DNA of 24,539 bases from Methylocystaceae bacterium (GCA_003152255.1 PLZT01000158.1:1-24539); one strand, 5' to 3'; shown: positions 15,868-24,524, counted from the stretch's first letter. The notes: generated by a model from the letters alone, not told the origin. Program-made: numbers and translations.

Positions 15868-17369
15868 GATCGCTTGGCGACGGGAAGGAGAACGCGACTG
15901 GAGGCGAAACGGAATCGCTTCTCGATTGGATGAATCGGCAATACGCATTTTCCGCCGCCGCCATGCTCCGCGCCGTTTCCGCGACCGATCTTGTCAAGGA
16001 GCGTCGGGGTTTCGGCCAGACGATCAGGCCTTCGCCTGGTTCGGTCCTGGCCTCGCCCGAAATTGCTTCCTATGACCCCGACCCGGATTACTTTTTCCAC
16101 TGGCTGCGCGATTCCGCGCTTGTCATGGACGCCTTGCGGGCGCTGATCGTGGATCGCGTATTTGGGCCGGAACTTCTCCAACATTTCTCCGATTTCGTCG
16201 ATTTCAGCCTGGCCCTTTGTCGCCTCGACGGCGGGGAATTTGTTCAGCGCGCGGATTTTGGAGCGACGATCGATCCGGCGTCCCGCTTTCATGCGCGCTC
16301 GGCGGATGAGCTATCAAGGATCGTTGGCGATCGCGTCCTCGGCGAGCCGCGCTTTAACCCCGACGGAACGCTCGATGTTATCAAGTGGGGACGCCCGCAG
16401 CATGATGGGCCAGCGCTGCGCGCGCTCACGCTGTTGCGCTTATGGCGCCATGACGCGCTGCGCGAGCGCCTGAACCGTTCATCCTTGTCGTCGCTTCTCG
16501 AGCAAGATCTCGACTTCACGCTCCATCACTTCCAAGAGCCCTGTCTTGATCTTTGGGAAGAAACTTGTGGCCATCATTATCACACGCGTCTCGTGCAATT
16601 CGCGGCTCTTAGCGATGGAGCGGAATGGATGGACGAGACTGGCGATCCGGCGCGCGCCTCCGCGTATCGGGCGGCCGCGCTGGAGCTTCGCGAGCGGCTC
16701 GACGCCCACTTCAACGCATGCGACGGCATATACATCAGCCACGCGGTCGACGGCTCGGAAACGGTGGGTTTCGCTGATGTGAAGCGGCTGGATATAGCCA
16801 TCATCCTCGCCGTGATTCAAGCGGCGCGTCCGGATGGTCCGCACGGCGTCCTCGATCCAAAAGTCGTCGCCACTCTGGCTCGGCTCGAGGCGCTTTTTGC
16901 GGAGGCTTACAAAATCAATCGCGAGCGCGCGGCGTCTTGCGCGCCCGCGATGGGACGCTATGCTGACGATGTCTATTACAGCGGCGGCGCCTATTACTTT
17001 TCCACGCTCGGCGCGGCGCAATTCTACTTCTGCTTCGCGGAAGCTGTCGGCCGAGGCGCCATGGTCCCCATTTCAAACAGCAACCGGACGTTATTAGCGG
17101 ACATGCTTGGGACGCCCCCGGAAGCGCCTGGGGCGACCTCACTCGAGGCGCGATACACGGAGGGCCTGTTCTATGCTCTGCTTAAACGCGGCGACATGTT
17201 CATGGCCATGGTTCGAACCCATACGCCCGTCTCGGGAGAGTTGTCCGAGCAATTTGATCAGACAAACGGGGCGCAAACTTCGGCGAAGAATCTCGCCTGG
17301 AGCCATGCCGCCTTCATCACCGCCTTCGCCAGCAGGAAAGCGGCGGTCAATACGGCGTCAGGACGATAA
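15864..17369 (+). CDS. GH15 glucoamylase, fungal-type motifs
   Basis: Exo-acting enzyme releasing glucose from alpha-1,4 (and 1,6) glucans such as glycogen. The 501-residue catalytic domain carries WLRDSALVM at 80-88 (subsite Arg82-Asp83), GRPQHDGPALRA at 176-187, the general acid Glu232 in DLWEE, and the general base Glu462 in SEQFDQTNG. These align closely with Aspergillus glucoamylase Glu179 and Glu400 blocks, unlike most bacterial GH15 enzymes, which have a separate N-terminal beta-domain; that domain is missing here. No signal peptide or starch-binding domain was seen, so the target is probably intracellular glycogen or maltodextrin. The frame extends upstream within GH144, but the ATG at 15864 overlaps the GH144 stop and has AGGA at a suitable distance. 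Glucokinase follows 42 bases later. Confidence 0.9.
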   Translation: MRSLGDGKENATGGETESLLDWMNRQYAFSAAAMLRAVSATDLVKERRGFGQTIRPSPGSVLASPEIASYDPDPDYFFHWLRDSALVMDALRALIVDRVFGPELLQHFSDFVDFSLALCRLDGGEFVQRADFGATIDPASRFHARSADELSRIVGDRVLGEPRFNPDGTLDVIKWGRPQHDGPALRALTLLRLWRHDALRERLNRSSLSSLLEQDLDFTLHHFQEPCLDLWEETCGHHYHTRLVQFAALSDGAEWMDETGDPARASAYRAAALELRERLDAHFNACDGIYISHAVDGSETVGFADVKRLDIAIILAVIQAARPDGPHGVLDPKVVATLARLEALFAEAYKINRERAASCAPAMGRYADDVYYSGGAYYFSTLGAAQFYFCFAEAVGRGAMVPISNSNRTLLADMLGTPPEAPGATSLEARYTEGLFYALLKRGDMFMAMVRTHTPVSGELSEQFDQTNGAQTSAKNLAWSHAAFITAFASRKAAVNTASGR

Positions 17370-17411
17370 TCGCTCAACGCGCGACAGTCTTTAAAGCTCA
17401 AGAGGTTTAAA

Positions 17412-18380
17412 GTGCACGGCGATCCAGGCCAAGTTCTGTTGGGCGACATAGGCGGAACCAACGCGCGTTTCGCTTTCCTGGTGGATGATCGAATTGGCTC
17501 GATCGAGACCCTTGCCGTGCGAGACTATCCGCGTTTCGCCGATTCGGTTCTCGCGTTTCTCTCGCGCCATCCCGAAACGCACGCATTCATGCGATTGTTT
17601 CTGGCGTGCGCCGGTCCTATCGAGAACGAACGCTGCGAATTGACCAACAGTTCCTGGGTCGTCGACGCGGCGGAACTGCGTGCGAGTTTCAACTGCGTTG
17701 CGGTTCGAGTGATCAATGATTTCGAAGCCTTGGCGTGGTCCTTGCCTATTCTCGAATCATTGGATCTTTTCACGATCGGAAATGGCGGCGCCGATCGAAC
17801 GGCTTCCATGGCCGTGCTCGGGCCGGGAACGGGCTTGGGCGTCGCGTGCCACGCGCTAAGTTCGGCGGGCGAGATCGTCATCGCGTCGGAAGGCGGCCAC
17901 GCGACCTTGCCCGCGACCTGTCGGCGCGAGGACGCCATCATCGAACATCTTCGCAATCGCTTCGGTCACGTTTCGGTCGAGCGTGTTCTTTCAGGCGACG
18001 GACTCGTCAATCTTTATGAGGCGATCGCCGCGATCAATCATCTATCCGCGGCCCGTAGGAGCGCCGCGAGCATCACTGCGGGCGCGATCGAGGGCGGTTG
18101 TCCCATATGCCGCGAGGCGCTCGATTTATTTTGCGCAATGCTGGGATCCGTCGCGGGAGATGTCGCCCTCACTTTTGCCGCGAAGGGCGGCGTCTTTATC
18201 GCCGGTGGAATCGCGCCGCGAATTGTTGATTATCTGAGGGACTCGCAATTTCGAACACGTTTCGAAAGCAAGGGACGCTCTAAATCCTACCTCGCCAACA
18301 TCGCCACATCGGTGATCGTTCGTCGCGAGCCGGCTTTTTTAGGTTTGCAGCGATTGGCTAGGATGACGCTGGATCGGTAG
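17412..18380 (+). CDS. glk: Glucokinase
   Basis: Phosphorylates glucose to glucose-6-phosphate with ATP in the cytoplasm. The 322-residue protein matches the E. coli Glk type: phosphate loop GDIGGTN at 11-17, catalytic Asp103 in INDFEA, GPGTGLG at 137-143 and EGGH at 160-163. It starts with GTG at 17412, supported by AAGAGG at 17400-17405. It is the last gene of the rightward ABC-GH144-GH15-glk run and would capture glucose released by the neighbouring hydrolases. Its last 23 bases overlap the 3' end of the convergent GH13 gene. Confidence 0.94.
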   Translation: MHGDPGQVLLGDIGGTNARFAFLVDDRIGSIETLAVRDYPRFADSVLAFLSRHPETHAFMRLFLACAGPIENERCELTNSSWVVDAAELRASFNCVAVRVINDFEALAWSLPILESLDLFTIGNGGADRTASMAVLGPGTGLGVACHALSSAGEIVIASEGGHATLPATCRREDAIIEHLRNRFGHVSVERVLSGDGLVNLYEAIAAINHLSAARRSAASITAGAIEGGCPICREALDLFCAMLGSVAGDVALTFAAKGGVFIAGGIAPRIVDYLRDSQFRTRFESKGRSKSYLANIATSVIVRREPAFLGLQRLARMTLDR

Positions 18381-19989
18381 GTTTGCTCGCTGTCACGTCG
18401 TTGGCGGCGCGCGCGGTTTCCATCACGAGGCCTTCGTTGGCGCGCAGGTGCACGGTTGTTCCGACCGCTTCGGCTCGACGGTCGCCATGTGTCGAGATGG
18501 CGATCCGCGGTTCGCCGCCGGCTGGATTGGACCAAATTCGCGGAAGGCCGGAAAAATTGAGCACGACGATGATTGAATATTCGCCCCAGCCCCGTTTGTA
18601 GGCGAGGATGGACGAGTCTTGCGAGAGAAGACTCCACTCGCCCTCCTTGAGCGCAGCGCTCCGCCGGCGATAATGGAGGAGACTTCGCACGAGAGAGAGA
18701 ATCGATGTCGCGTCGTGGCGCATAACCTCGACATTGCGCGTTTCATAATCGGGCGTGAGCGGGAGCCATGGCGCGTGCGTCGAAAAGCCCGCGAACGGCG
18801 AGGCGTCCCACTGCATTGGCGTTCGCGAGGGATCGCGCCCAAGACTGGGATCGCGCTTCCCACACGGATCCTGGATGCGATCGGGCGGGATCTCGACATG
18901 TCCGACGCCAAGCTCATCGCCGTAATACAGCGTAGGCGTTCCGCGCAGGGTTAAGAGCAGCATGGCGGCGACGCGCGCCTGCTCCTGTCCGACGCGCGCC
19001 GCCGCGCGCGGCCTGTCATGGTTGCTGAGCACCCAGTTCGGCCAACCGCCTTTCGGCAGCGCGGTCTCATATGTTTCGATCAAAGCCGCGACGTCCGGCG
19101 GCGTCCAATCCACTGACAAAAGATGGAAGTTGAACGGCAAATGCAACCCCATGAGGTTCTCGCCGTAATAGGCGACGAGCCTCTCTATCGGCAGATAAAT
19201 TTCGCCGATCAACACCCGGTTATCGAATTCGTCGATCACCCGGCGAAAGCCGGCGACAACATCATGCGCCTCTGGCTGGTCCGTCGAATAGGTCGGCGAC
19301 AAACGGCAAATTTCTGGTTCTCCGAGCGTCCAGGTTGGATTGAGCGGATTGTCGCGAAATGCCGCATCCTTGATAACGTCCGAAACCACGTCAATCCGAA
19401 AGCCGTCGACGCCTCGCCGCAACCAGAAGCGCAACACATCGTGCATCGCGGCGCGGACATCGGGATTTCTCCAATTGAGATCCGGCTGTTCGGCGAGAAA
19501 GGCATGGTAATAATACTGTCCAGTGGCCTCGTCCCAGGCCCATGCGGAGCCGCCGAAATTGCTGAGCCAATTATTCGGAGGTCCGCCATCCGCGGCGGCG
19601 TCCCGCCAGATATACCAGTCGCGCTTTTCGCTGGCGCGCGATCGACGGCTGTCGATGAACCATGGATGTATGATCGACGTGTGATTGGGAACAAAGTCGA
19701 GGATGACTTTAATTTGTCGCGCATGCGCCGCGTCGATGAGATGATCGAAACTCTTGAGCGAGCCGAAAATCGGATCGACGTCGCGGTAGTCCGCGACGTC
19801 ATAACCGAAGTCATGCATCGGCGAGGGATAGATCGGCGAAATCCAGATCGCATCCACGCCAAGCCAGACGAGGTAGTCCAATCGTCGCCGCACACCGTCG
19901 AGATCGCCAACGCCGTCGCCGTTGGAGTCCTGAAAGGAGCGGGGGTAAATTTGATAGATCGCCCCGACCCGCCACCAAGAATACGACAT
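18358..19989 (-). CDS. GH13 alpha-glucosidase
   Basis: Hydrolyses alpha-glucosides (maltose, isomaltose or maltodextrin ends) to glucose. The 543-residue protein has the GH13 barrel with nucleophile Asp200 (GFRIDVVSD), acid/base Glu263 (IGEIY) and transition-state Asp325 (SNHDRPR). The N-terminal WWRVGAIYQIYPRSFQDSNG and the FRDNPLNPTW segment are typical of the proteobacterial alpha-glucosidase/oligo-1,6-glucosidase subfamilies; trehalose-acting relatives share these motifs, so substrate is uncertain. There is no signal peptide. The ATG at 19989 is preferred because it gives the usual family N-terminus; a TTG 15 bases upstream is possible. The 3' end overlaps glk by 23 bases on the opposite strand. 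The gap upstream to mmsB (19990-20145) shows no gene or strong terminator. Confidence 0.93.
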   Translation of the reverse strand: MSYSWWRVGAIYQIYPRSFQDSNGDGVGDLDGVRRRLDYLVWLGVDAIWISPIYPSPMHDFGYDVADYRDVDPIFGSLKSFDHLIDAAHARQIKVILDFVPNHTSIIHPWFIDSRRSRASEKRDWYIWRDAAADGGPPNNWLSNFGGSAWAWDEATGQYYYHAFLAEQPDLNWRNPDVRAAMHDVLRFWLRRGVDGFRIDVVSDVIKDAAFRDNPLNPTWTLGEPEICRLSPTYSTDQPEAHDVVAGFRRVIDEFDNRVLIGEIYLPIERLVAYYGENLMGLHLPFNFHLLSVDWTPPDVAALIETYETALPKGGWPNWVLSNHDRPRAAARVGQEQARVAAMLLLTLRGTPTLYYGDELGVGHVEIPPDRIQDPCGKRDPSLGRDPSRTPMQWDASPFAGFSTHAPWLPLTPDYETRNVEVMRHDATSILSLVRSLLHYRRRSAALKEGEWSLLSQDSSILAYKRGWGEYSIIVVLNFSGLPRIWSNPAGGEPRIAISTHGDRRAEAVGTTVHLRANEGLVMETARAANDVTASKPTDPASS

Positions 19990-20145
19990 GATGCAAACCG
20001 CCAAGCGATGGAAACGGCCCCGCGCCGCGAGACCGCCGCGATGATAGGATCCTCTTATATCAACTTATTGAAGGACTGAGCCCCAAAAGAAATACTTCCG
20101 GGCGGTCCGGTTCAATGGGGGCGGGTCAGCGCGGGGCGCCGAAGA

Positions 20146-21072
20146 TTAATTCCGCAGCTTGCCGCGGATCATTTCGATGACGCCAGAAAAATCGGAGCCG
20201 CCTTCGCCAGACGCCACGTACAACGCATAAAGTTGCGCCGCCATGGCGCCGAGCGGCGTGGAGGCGCGGACGCCAGCGGCGGCCTCCTGGGCGAGCCTCA
20301 AGTCCTTTAGCATAAGCGCCGCCATGAAGCCGGGCTTGTAACCATTGTTCGCCGGCGAAGCGGGCGTCAGTCCCGGCGCGGGACAATAGCTCGTCAGCGA
20401 CCAGGACTGTCCCGAGGAAACACTGGCGACGTCGAACAAGGCTTGATGGGAAAGCCCGAGTTTCTCCGCGAGAACGAAGGCTTCGCTGGTGACGATCATG
20501 GTGACGCCGAGCATCATGTTGTTGCAAATTTTCGCCGCTTGTCCGAGACCGGGGCCACCGCAATAGAGGACGGTCTTGCCCATCGCTTCGAGGATAGGCC
20601 TGGCGGCCGCGAAGGCGGCCGCGTCTCCGCCGCACATAAAGGTCAGCGTTCCGGCTTTGGCGCCCGTGACGCCGCCAGAGACGGGGGCGTCGACCGAGCG
20701 CGCGCCCGCGACGCGCGCCATGTCATGCGCCCGGCGCGCGCTGTCGATGTCGATGGTGGAGCAGTCAATAAAGAGCGCGCCCTCGGTCGCACGGTCCGTC
20801 CCTTGGGACGGGCGTCCTTCGAAAACCTCACGCGGCAGCAGGTCGGTCCAAACGGAAAGCACATGCGCGCCGGCGGGCAACATGGTGATGACCACATCGG
20901 CGCCGGCCATCGCCTCTCGCGCCGAAGCCGCGACTTTAACGCCGGCCTCCGCGGCGCTGTCGCGGAGCGCGGGAAGCAGATCGAAGCCGCGCGCGTCGTA
21001 GCCGGCCCGCGCGAGATTGGCGGCCATGGGTCCGCCCATATTGCCAAGGCCGATGAAGGCGATGCGGGTCAT
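20146..21072 (-). CDS. mmsB: 3-hydroxyisobutyrate dehydrogenase
   Basis: Oxidises 3-hydroxyisobutyrate to methylmalonate semialdehyde with NAD in valine degradation. The 308-residue protein has the Rossmann loop GLGNMGGPMAANL at 8-20, VSGG at 131-134, and the catalytic Lys181 and Asn185 in GQAAKICNN. Residues about 80-98 (PREVFEGRPSQGTDRATEG) form an insertion of about 13 residues before the FIDCSTID strand relative to the usual sequence. The frame is open upstream, but the tandem ATGs at 21075 and 21072 follow AGGAG, and 21072 gives the family start MTRIAFIGLG. It lies 46 bases after mmsA, which makes the enzyme of the next step. Confidence 0.94.
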   Translation of the reverse strand: MTRIAFIGLGNMGGPMAANLARAGYDARGFDLLPALRDSAAEAGVKVAASAREAMAGADVVITMLPAGAHVLSVWTDLLPREVFEGRPSQGTDRATEGALFIDCSTIDIDSARRAHDMARVAGARSVDAPVSGGVTGAKAGTLTFMCGGDAAAFAAARPILEAMGKTVLYCGGPGLGQAAKICNNMMLGVTMIVTSEAFVLAEKLGLSHQALFDVASVSSGQSWSLTSYCPAPGLTPASPANNGYKPGFMAALMLKDLRLAQEAAAGVRASTPLGAMAAQLYALYVASGEGGSDFSGVIEMIRGKLRN

Positions 21073-21118
21073 CATTTGTTCTCCTGCCGCGTCGTCGGCG
21101 CGGAACCCATCGCATCGA

Positions 21119-22618
21119 CTATGACATCGTGGGCATGACAAAGCTCGCCGCGTCATCCGATCCGTCGCTTGGCCAGCGGGACGTCACCGTCTTGGTTTTC
21201 GTGTAAAAGCGTATTGCGTCTGGACCATGCTGATTGAGATCGCCGAAGATCGACCGTTTCCAGCCGCCGAAGGTGTGATAGGCGAGCGGCGTCGGAATCG
21301 GCACATTGACGCCAACCATTCCGACCTGAACCCTGGACGCGAAATCGCGCGCGATCGCGCCGTTTCGCGTAAAGATCGCGACGCCATTGCCGTATTCGTG
21401 ATTATTGGCGAGGGTTAAGGCTTCGTCGTAACTGGCGGCGCGCAGCACGCAGAGCACGGGGCCAAAGATTTCTTCTCTATAGATGCGCATATGCGGCTTC
21501 ACGCCGTCGAACAGACAGCCGCCCATGTAGAAGCCGTTTTCGTAGCCACGCATCTCGAAGGCGCGGCCGTCCACGAGAAGCCTCGCGCCTTCTTCCAGCC
21601 CAAGCGCCACATAGCTCTTAACCTTGTCGAGATGCGCTTTCGTCACCAGCGGGCCGAAGTCGACAGTTGCATCCGTCGAGGGGCCAATCTTGAGATTTTT
21701 CACCCGTGGGACGAGGCGCTTCACCAATTCATCGGCCGTCGCCTCGCCGACTGGGACAGCGACGGATATCGCCATGCAGCGCTCGCCCGCCGAGCCATAG
21801 CCGGCGCCAAGGAGCGCGTCCACCGCCTGATCCATGTTGGCGTCGGGCATGATGACCATATGGTTCTTGGCACCGCCGAAACATTGCGCGCGCTTCCCCG
21901 CGGCTGCGGCGCGCGCGTAAATATATTCAGCGACCGGCGTGGAGCCGACGAAGCCTATGGCCTTGATTTCGGGATCGTCGAGCAGCGCGTCCACGGCTAC
22001 CTTGTCGCCATTGACGACATTAAGAATACCCGCCGGGAGCCCGGCTTCGATCATGAGTTCGGCCAGCCGCAGAGGCACGCCGGGATCGCGCTCGGAGGGC
22101 TTCAACACGAAGGCGTTGCCGCAGGCGATGGCCGGCCCGAACTTCCACATCGGGATCATGGCTGGAAAGTTGAACGGCGTGACGCCAGCGACGACGCCGA
22201 GCGGCTGGCGCATCGAATAAATGTCGATTCCAGGCCCCGCCGCGTCGGTGAACTCGCCTTTGATCAGATGCGGAACGCCGATCGCGAATTCGACCACCTC
22301 GACGCCGCGCTGGATGTCGCCCTTGGCGTCGGGAATCGTCTTGCCGTGCTCTCGCGCCAGCAGTTCGGCCAGCGGCTCCATGTCACGGGCGACGAGATCG
22401 AGGAACTTCATCAAGACACGGGCGCGGCGCTGCGGATTGGTCGCGGCCCAGGCCGGCTGTGCGGCGGCGGCGTTGGCGACCGCCGCGCGCGCTTCCTCCT
22501 TGGAGGCGAGCGGCACGCGCGAGATCGCCTTCCCGGTCATCGCCTCGAAACCCTCGACAAAGCGCCCCGACGCGCCTTTGACGCGCTGGCCGCCGATGAA
22601 ATGGGTGAGTTCGTTCAT
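21119..22618 (-). CDS. mmsA: CoA-acylating methylmalonate-semialdehyde dehydrogenase
   Basis: Converts methylmalonate semialdehyde (or malonate semialdehyde) with NAD and CoA to propionyl-CoA (or acetyl-CoA) and CO2, finishing valine degradation. The 499-residue aldehyde dehydrogenase has Asn150 (TPFNFP), catalytic Cys281 in GSAGERC, and Asn252 in FGGAKNHMV at the place where ordinary aldehyde dehydrogenases have a catalytic Glu; this substitution is a known mark of the CoA-dependent MmsA group. The ATG at 22618 has AGGAAA upstream. It sits 10 bases after maiA and 46 before mmsB, consistent with one minus-strand transcript maiA-mmsA-mmsB. Confidence 0.95.
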   Translation of the reverse strand: MNELTHFIGGQRVKGASGRFVEGFEAMTGKAISRVPLASKEEARAAVANAAAAQPAWAATNPQRRARVLMKFLDLVARDMEPLAELLAREHGKTIPDAKGDIQRGVEVVEFAIGVPHLIKGEFTDAAGPGIDIYSMRQPLGVVAGVTPFNFPAMIPMWKFGPAIACGNAFVLKPSERDPGVPLRLAELMIEAGLPAGILNVVNGDKVAVDALLDDPEIKAIGFVGSTPVAEYIYARAAAAGKRAQCFGGAKNHMVIMPDANMDQAVDALLGAGYGSAGERCMAISVAVPVGEATADELVKRLVPRVKNLKIGPSTDATVDFGPLVTKAHLDKVKSYVALGLEEGARLLVDGRAFEMRGYENGFYMGGCLFDGVKPHMRIYREEIFGPVLCVLRAASYDEALTLANNHEYGNGVAIFTRNGAIARDFASRVQVGMVGVNVPIPTPLAYHTFGGWKRSIFGDLNQHGPDAIRFYTKTKTVTSRWPSDGSDDAASFVMPTMS

Positions 22619-22628
22619 ATGCGCTTTC

Positions 22629-23273
22629 CTATTGGGCGTCGGCTTGACGCGACGGATGCGCCGCGCGGAAGGCGGGCAGATCCGCGCAGGCCGCCTCGAC
22701 CGTGAGAATACGTGGAAGATGATCGAGCGGAGTCTCGAAACGCCTGGCGCTGTAAAGTTGGGGGATAAGGCAAACGTCCGCCAGCGTCACCGCCGCGCCA
22801 AAGCAGAATGGACCCACCGGCGATCCTGTTGGCGCGATCAGCTTTTCCACTCCCTCCAGCCCCTTCAGCAACCAATGGCGCCGCCACGCGTCGACGCCTG
22901 TCTTGGGTGCGTTAAGTTCGGCTTCAAGATAATTAACGACGCGCGGATTGTTGAGCGGGTGAATATCGCAAGCAATCGCCAGCGCGATCGCCCGCGCACG
23001 GGCCGCCAGCACCGGCTCCACGGGGATGAGACGGGGCTCCGGCCGCAGAGCTTCGAGATATTCGATAATCGCGAGCGATTGCGTGAGCACGGTCCCGTCG
23101 TCAAGCTCGAGCGCGGGCACGAGCGCTTGCGGATTTGTGGCGAGATAACTTGGCCGCGATTGCTCGCCCCGCTGAAGATGCACTTGGCGATGCTCGACAA
23201 CGATCCCCTTTATCTCCAGCGCGATCCGCACCCGATAGGCGGCCGACGAGCGAAAATAGTCATAGAGGATCAT
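22629..23273 (-). CDS. maiA: Maleylacetoacetate isomerase (zeta-class glutathione transferase)
   Basis: Isomerises maleylacetoacetate to fumarylacetoacetate with glutathione, the penultimate step of tyrosine degradation. The 214-residue protein has the zeta-class N-terminal pattern YFRSSAAYRVRIALEIKG (the active-site Ser pair is at 9-10), then the thioredoxin-fold cis-Pro region NPQALVPAL and SLAIIEYLE, and a helical C-terminal domain with TLADVCLIPQLYSARRF. The motif SSAAYR replaces the more common SSC(S/W)R form. The frame is open upstream, but the ATG at 23273 follows GGAGA and gives the family N-terminus. It diverges from hppD, the first committed enzyme of the same pathway, which supports the assignment. 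Confidence 0.9.
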   Translation of the reverse strand: MILYDYFRSSAAYRVRIALEIKGIVVEHRQVHLQRGEQSRPSYLATNPQALVPALELDDGTVLTQSLAIIEYLEALRPEPRLIPVEPVLAARARAIALAIACDIHPLNNPRVVNYLEAELNAPKTGVDAWRRHWLLKGLEGVEKLIAPTGSPVGPFCFGAAVTLADVCLIPQLYSARRFETPLDHLPRILTVEAACADLPAFRAAHPSRQADAQ

Positions 23274-23340
23274 TGCTCGTCTCCTGGGACCAACGCTCGA
23301 CCGAAAATATTGCGTCAGGCGCGTTAAATAGGGCTCGAAC

Positions 23341-23355
23341 GGCGCGCGGCGCGCC
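23341..23355 (+). promoter_or_regulatory. GC-rich palindrome between maiA and hppD
   Basis: GGCGCGC-G-GCGCGCC is a perfect inverted repeat in the 130-base gap between the divergent maiA and hppD genes. It could be a regulator site shared by both, or chance in GC-rich DNA. No clear promoter elements were assigned. Confidence 0.2.
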
Positions 23356-23386
23356 ATATGTTTCAGACTATTCGAAGGTGGGTCAC

Positions 23387-23395
23387 AAAAGGAGG
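23387..23395 (+). promoter_or_regulatory. hppD: Strong ribosome binding site for hppD
   Basis: AAAAGGAGG ends 8 bases before the ATG at 23404, a near-perfect Shine-Dalgarno sequence. It fixes the start ahead of the later in-frame ATG at 23458. Confidence 0.8.
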
Positions 23396-23403
23396 ATTAC
23401 CTC

Positions 23404-24519
23404 ATGGTGCAGTTAAGGCGCGAGGCCCAGCCGGCGATCATTTCGGAAGAAAACCCGATGGGCACGGATGGATTCGAATTTGTCGAATTCGCCCATCCCG
23501 ACCCTGGAAAGCTCGGCGCGCTGTTCGAGTTGATGGGTTTCTCGGCCGTGTCTCGCCACCGCTCGAAAAATGTCACGCTCTATCGCCAGGGCGACGTGAA
23601 TTATGTGCTCAACGCCGAGCCCGACAGTTTCGCCGCCGACTTCGCCAAGCGCCACGGGCCTTCCGCCTGCGCCATGGGATTTCGGGTGGCCGACGCGGCC
23701 GACGCCTTTCGGCGCGCGCTCGCCAAGGGCGCCAAGCCCGTTCCGACGCATGTCGGCCCGATGGAGCTTAACATTCCCGCGATCGAAGGTATTGGCGGCG
23801 CGCTGATCTATCTCGTCGATCGCTATGGCGACAAGGGGTCGATCTGGGATGTCGATTTTCGTTGGACGGGCGAACGCGACCCGAAGCCTTCCGGCGCCGG
23901 GCTGACCGTGATTGATCATCTCACCCACAATGTTAACCGCGGGCGCATGGACGCCGTGGCGGACTGGTATCAATGGATTTTCAACTTCCACCAAATTCGC
24001 TACTTCGATATCGAGGGCAGGTTCACCGGATTGCATTCACGCGCCATGACGAGCCCCTGCGGCAAGATTCGCATACCGATCAACGAGAGCGCCGACGAGA
24101 ACAGCCAGATCGAGGAATTTCTCCATGCCTACCACGGCGAGGGGATTCAGCACATCGCCTGCGGATGTCGCGATATCTACGCGACCGTGGCGAAGCTGCG
24201 GGAAGACGGACTGGAGTTCATGCCGAAGCCGGCGGACCTTTACTACGCCAAGATCGACCAACGCATCCCCGGGCATGGCGAATCCGTCGAGCGCTTGCGT
24301 GAACTTGGCATTTTGATCGACGGCGCCGGTGGGCTCGCGAACGAACCGGCAAAGGCGCTGTTGCAAATTTTTTCCAAGAATTTGCTTGGCCCAATCTTCT
24401 TCGAGTTCATCCAGAGAAAGGGCGACGAAGGATTTGGCGAGGGCAATTTTCGCGCTCTGTTTGAATCGATCGAAGAGGACCAACTCCGGCGCGGCGTGCT
24501 GCAGCAAGCGTCGGAGTGA
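23404..24519 (+). CDS. hppD: 4-hydroxyphenylpyruvate dioxygenase
   Basis: Converts 4-hydroxyphenylpyruvate to homogentisate with O2, a non-heme iron reaction in tyrosine degradation. The 371-residue protein has two vicinal-oxygen-chelate domains. The iron ligands are His172 (DHLTHNV), His250 (GIQHIA) and Glu334 (FFEFIQRKG), followed by the conserved GFGEGNFRALFESIE tail. Length is normal for the bacterial enzyme. It diverges from maiA and is probably the first gene of a rightward unit that continues past the window edge. Confidence 0.96.
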   Translation: MVQLRREAQPAIISEENPMGTDGFEFVEFAHPDPGKLGALFELMGFSAVSRHRSKNVTLYRQGDVNYVLNAEPDSFAADFAKRHGPSACAMGFRVADAADAFRRALAKGAKPVPTHVGPMELNIPAIEGIGGALIYLVDRYGDKGSIWDVDFRWTGERDPKPSGAGLTVIDHLTHNVNRGRMDAVADWYQWIFNFHQIRYFDIEGRFTGLHSRAMTSPCGKIRIPINESADENSQIEEFLHAYHGEGIQHIACGCRDIYATVAKLREDGLEFMPKPADLYYAKIDQRIPGHGESVERLRELGILIDGAGGLANEPAKALLQIFSKNLLGPIFFEFIQRKGDEGFGEGNFRALFESIEEDQLRRGVLQQASE

Positions 24520-24524
24520 CGCCG

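Noticed and set aside
19123..20079. 318-codon open frame on the plus strand opposite the GH13 gene
   Set aside because: Mirrors the codons of a clear alpha-glucosidase and has no motif of its own.
20060..20145. Terminator for the mmsB transcript
   Set aside because: Only a 4-bp CCGG/CCGG stem followed by a loosely T-rich stretch on the minus strand; too weak to call.
21491..22705. 404-codon open frame on the plus strand opposite mmsA
   Set aside because: Antisense to a conserved aldehyde dehydrogenase; His/Arg-rich without family features.
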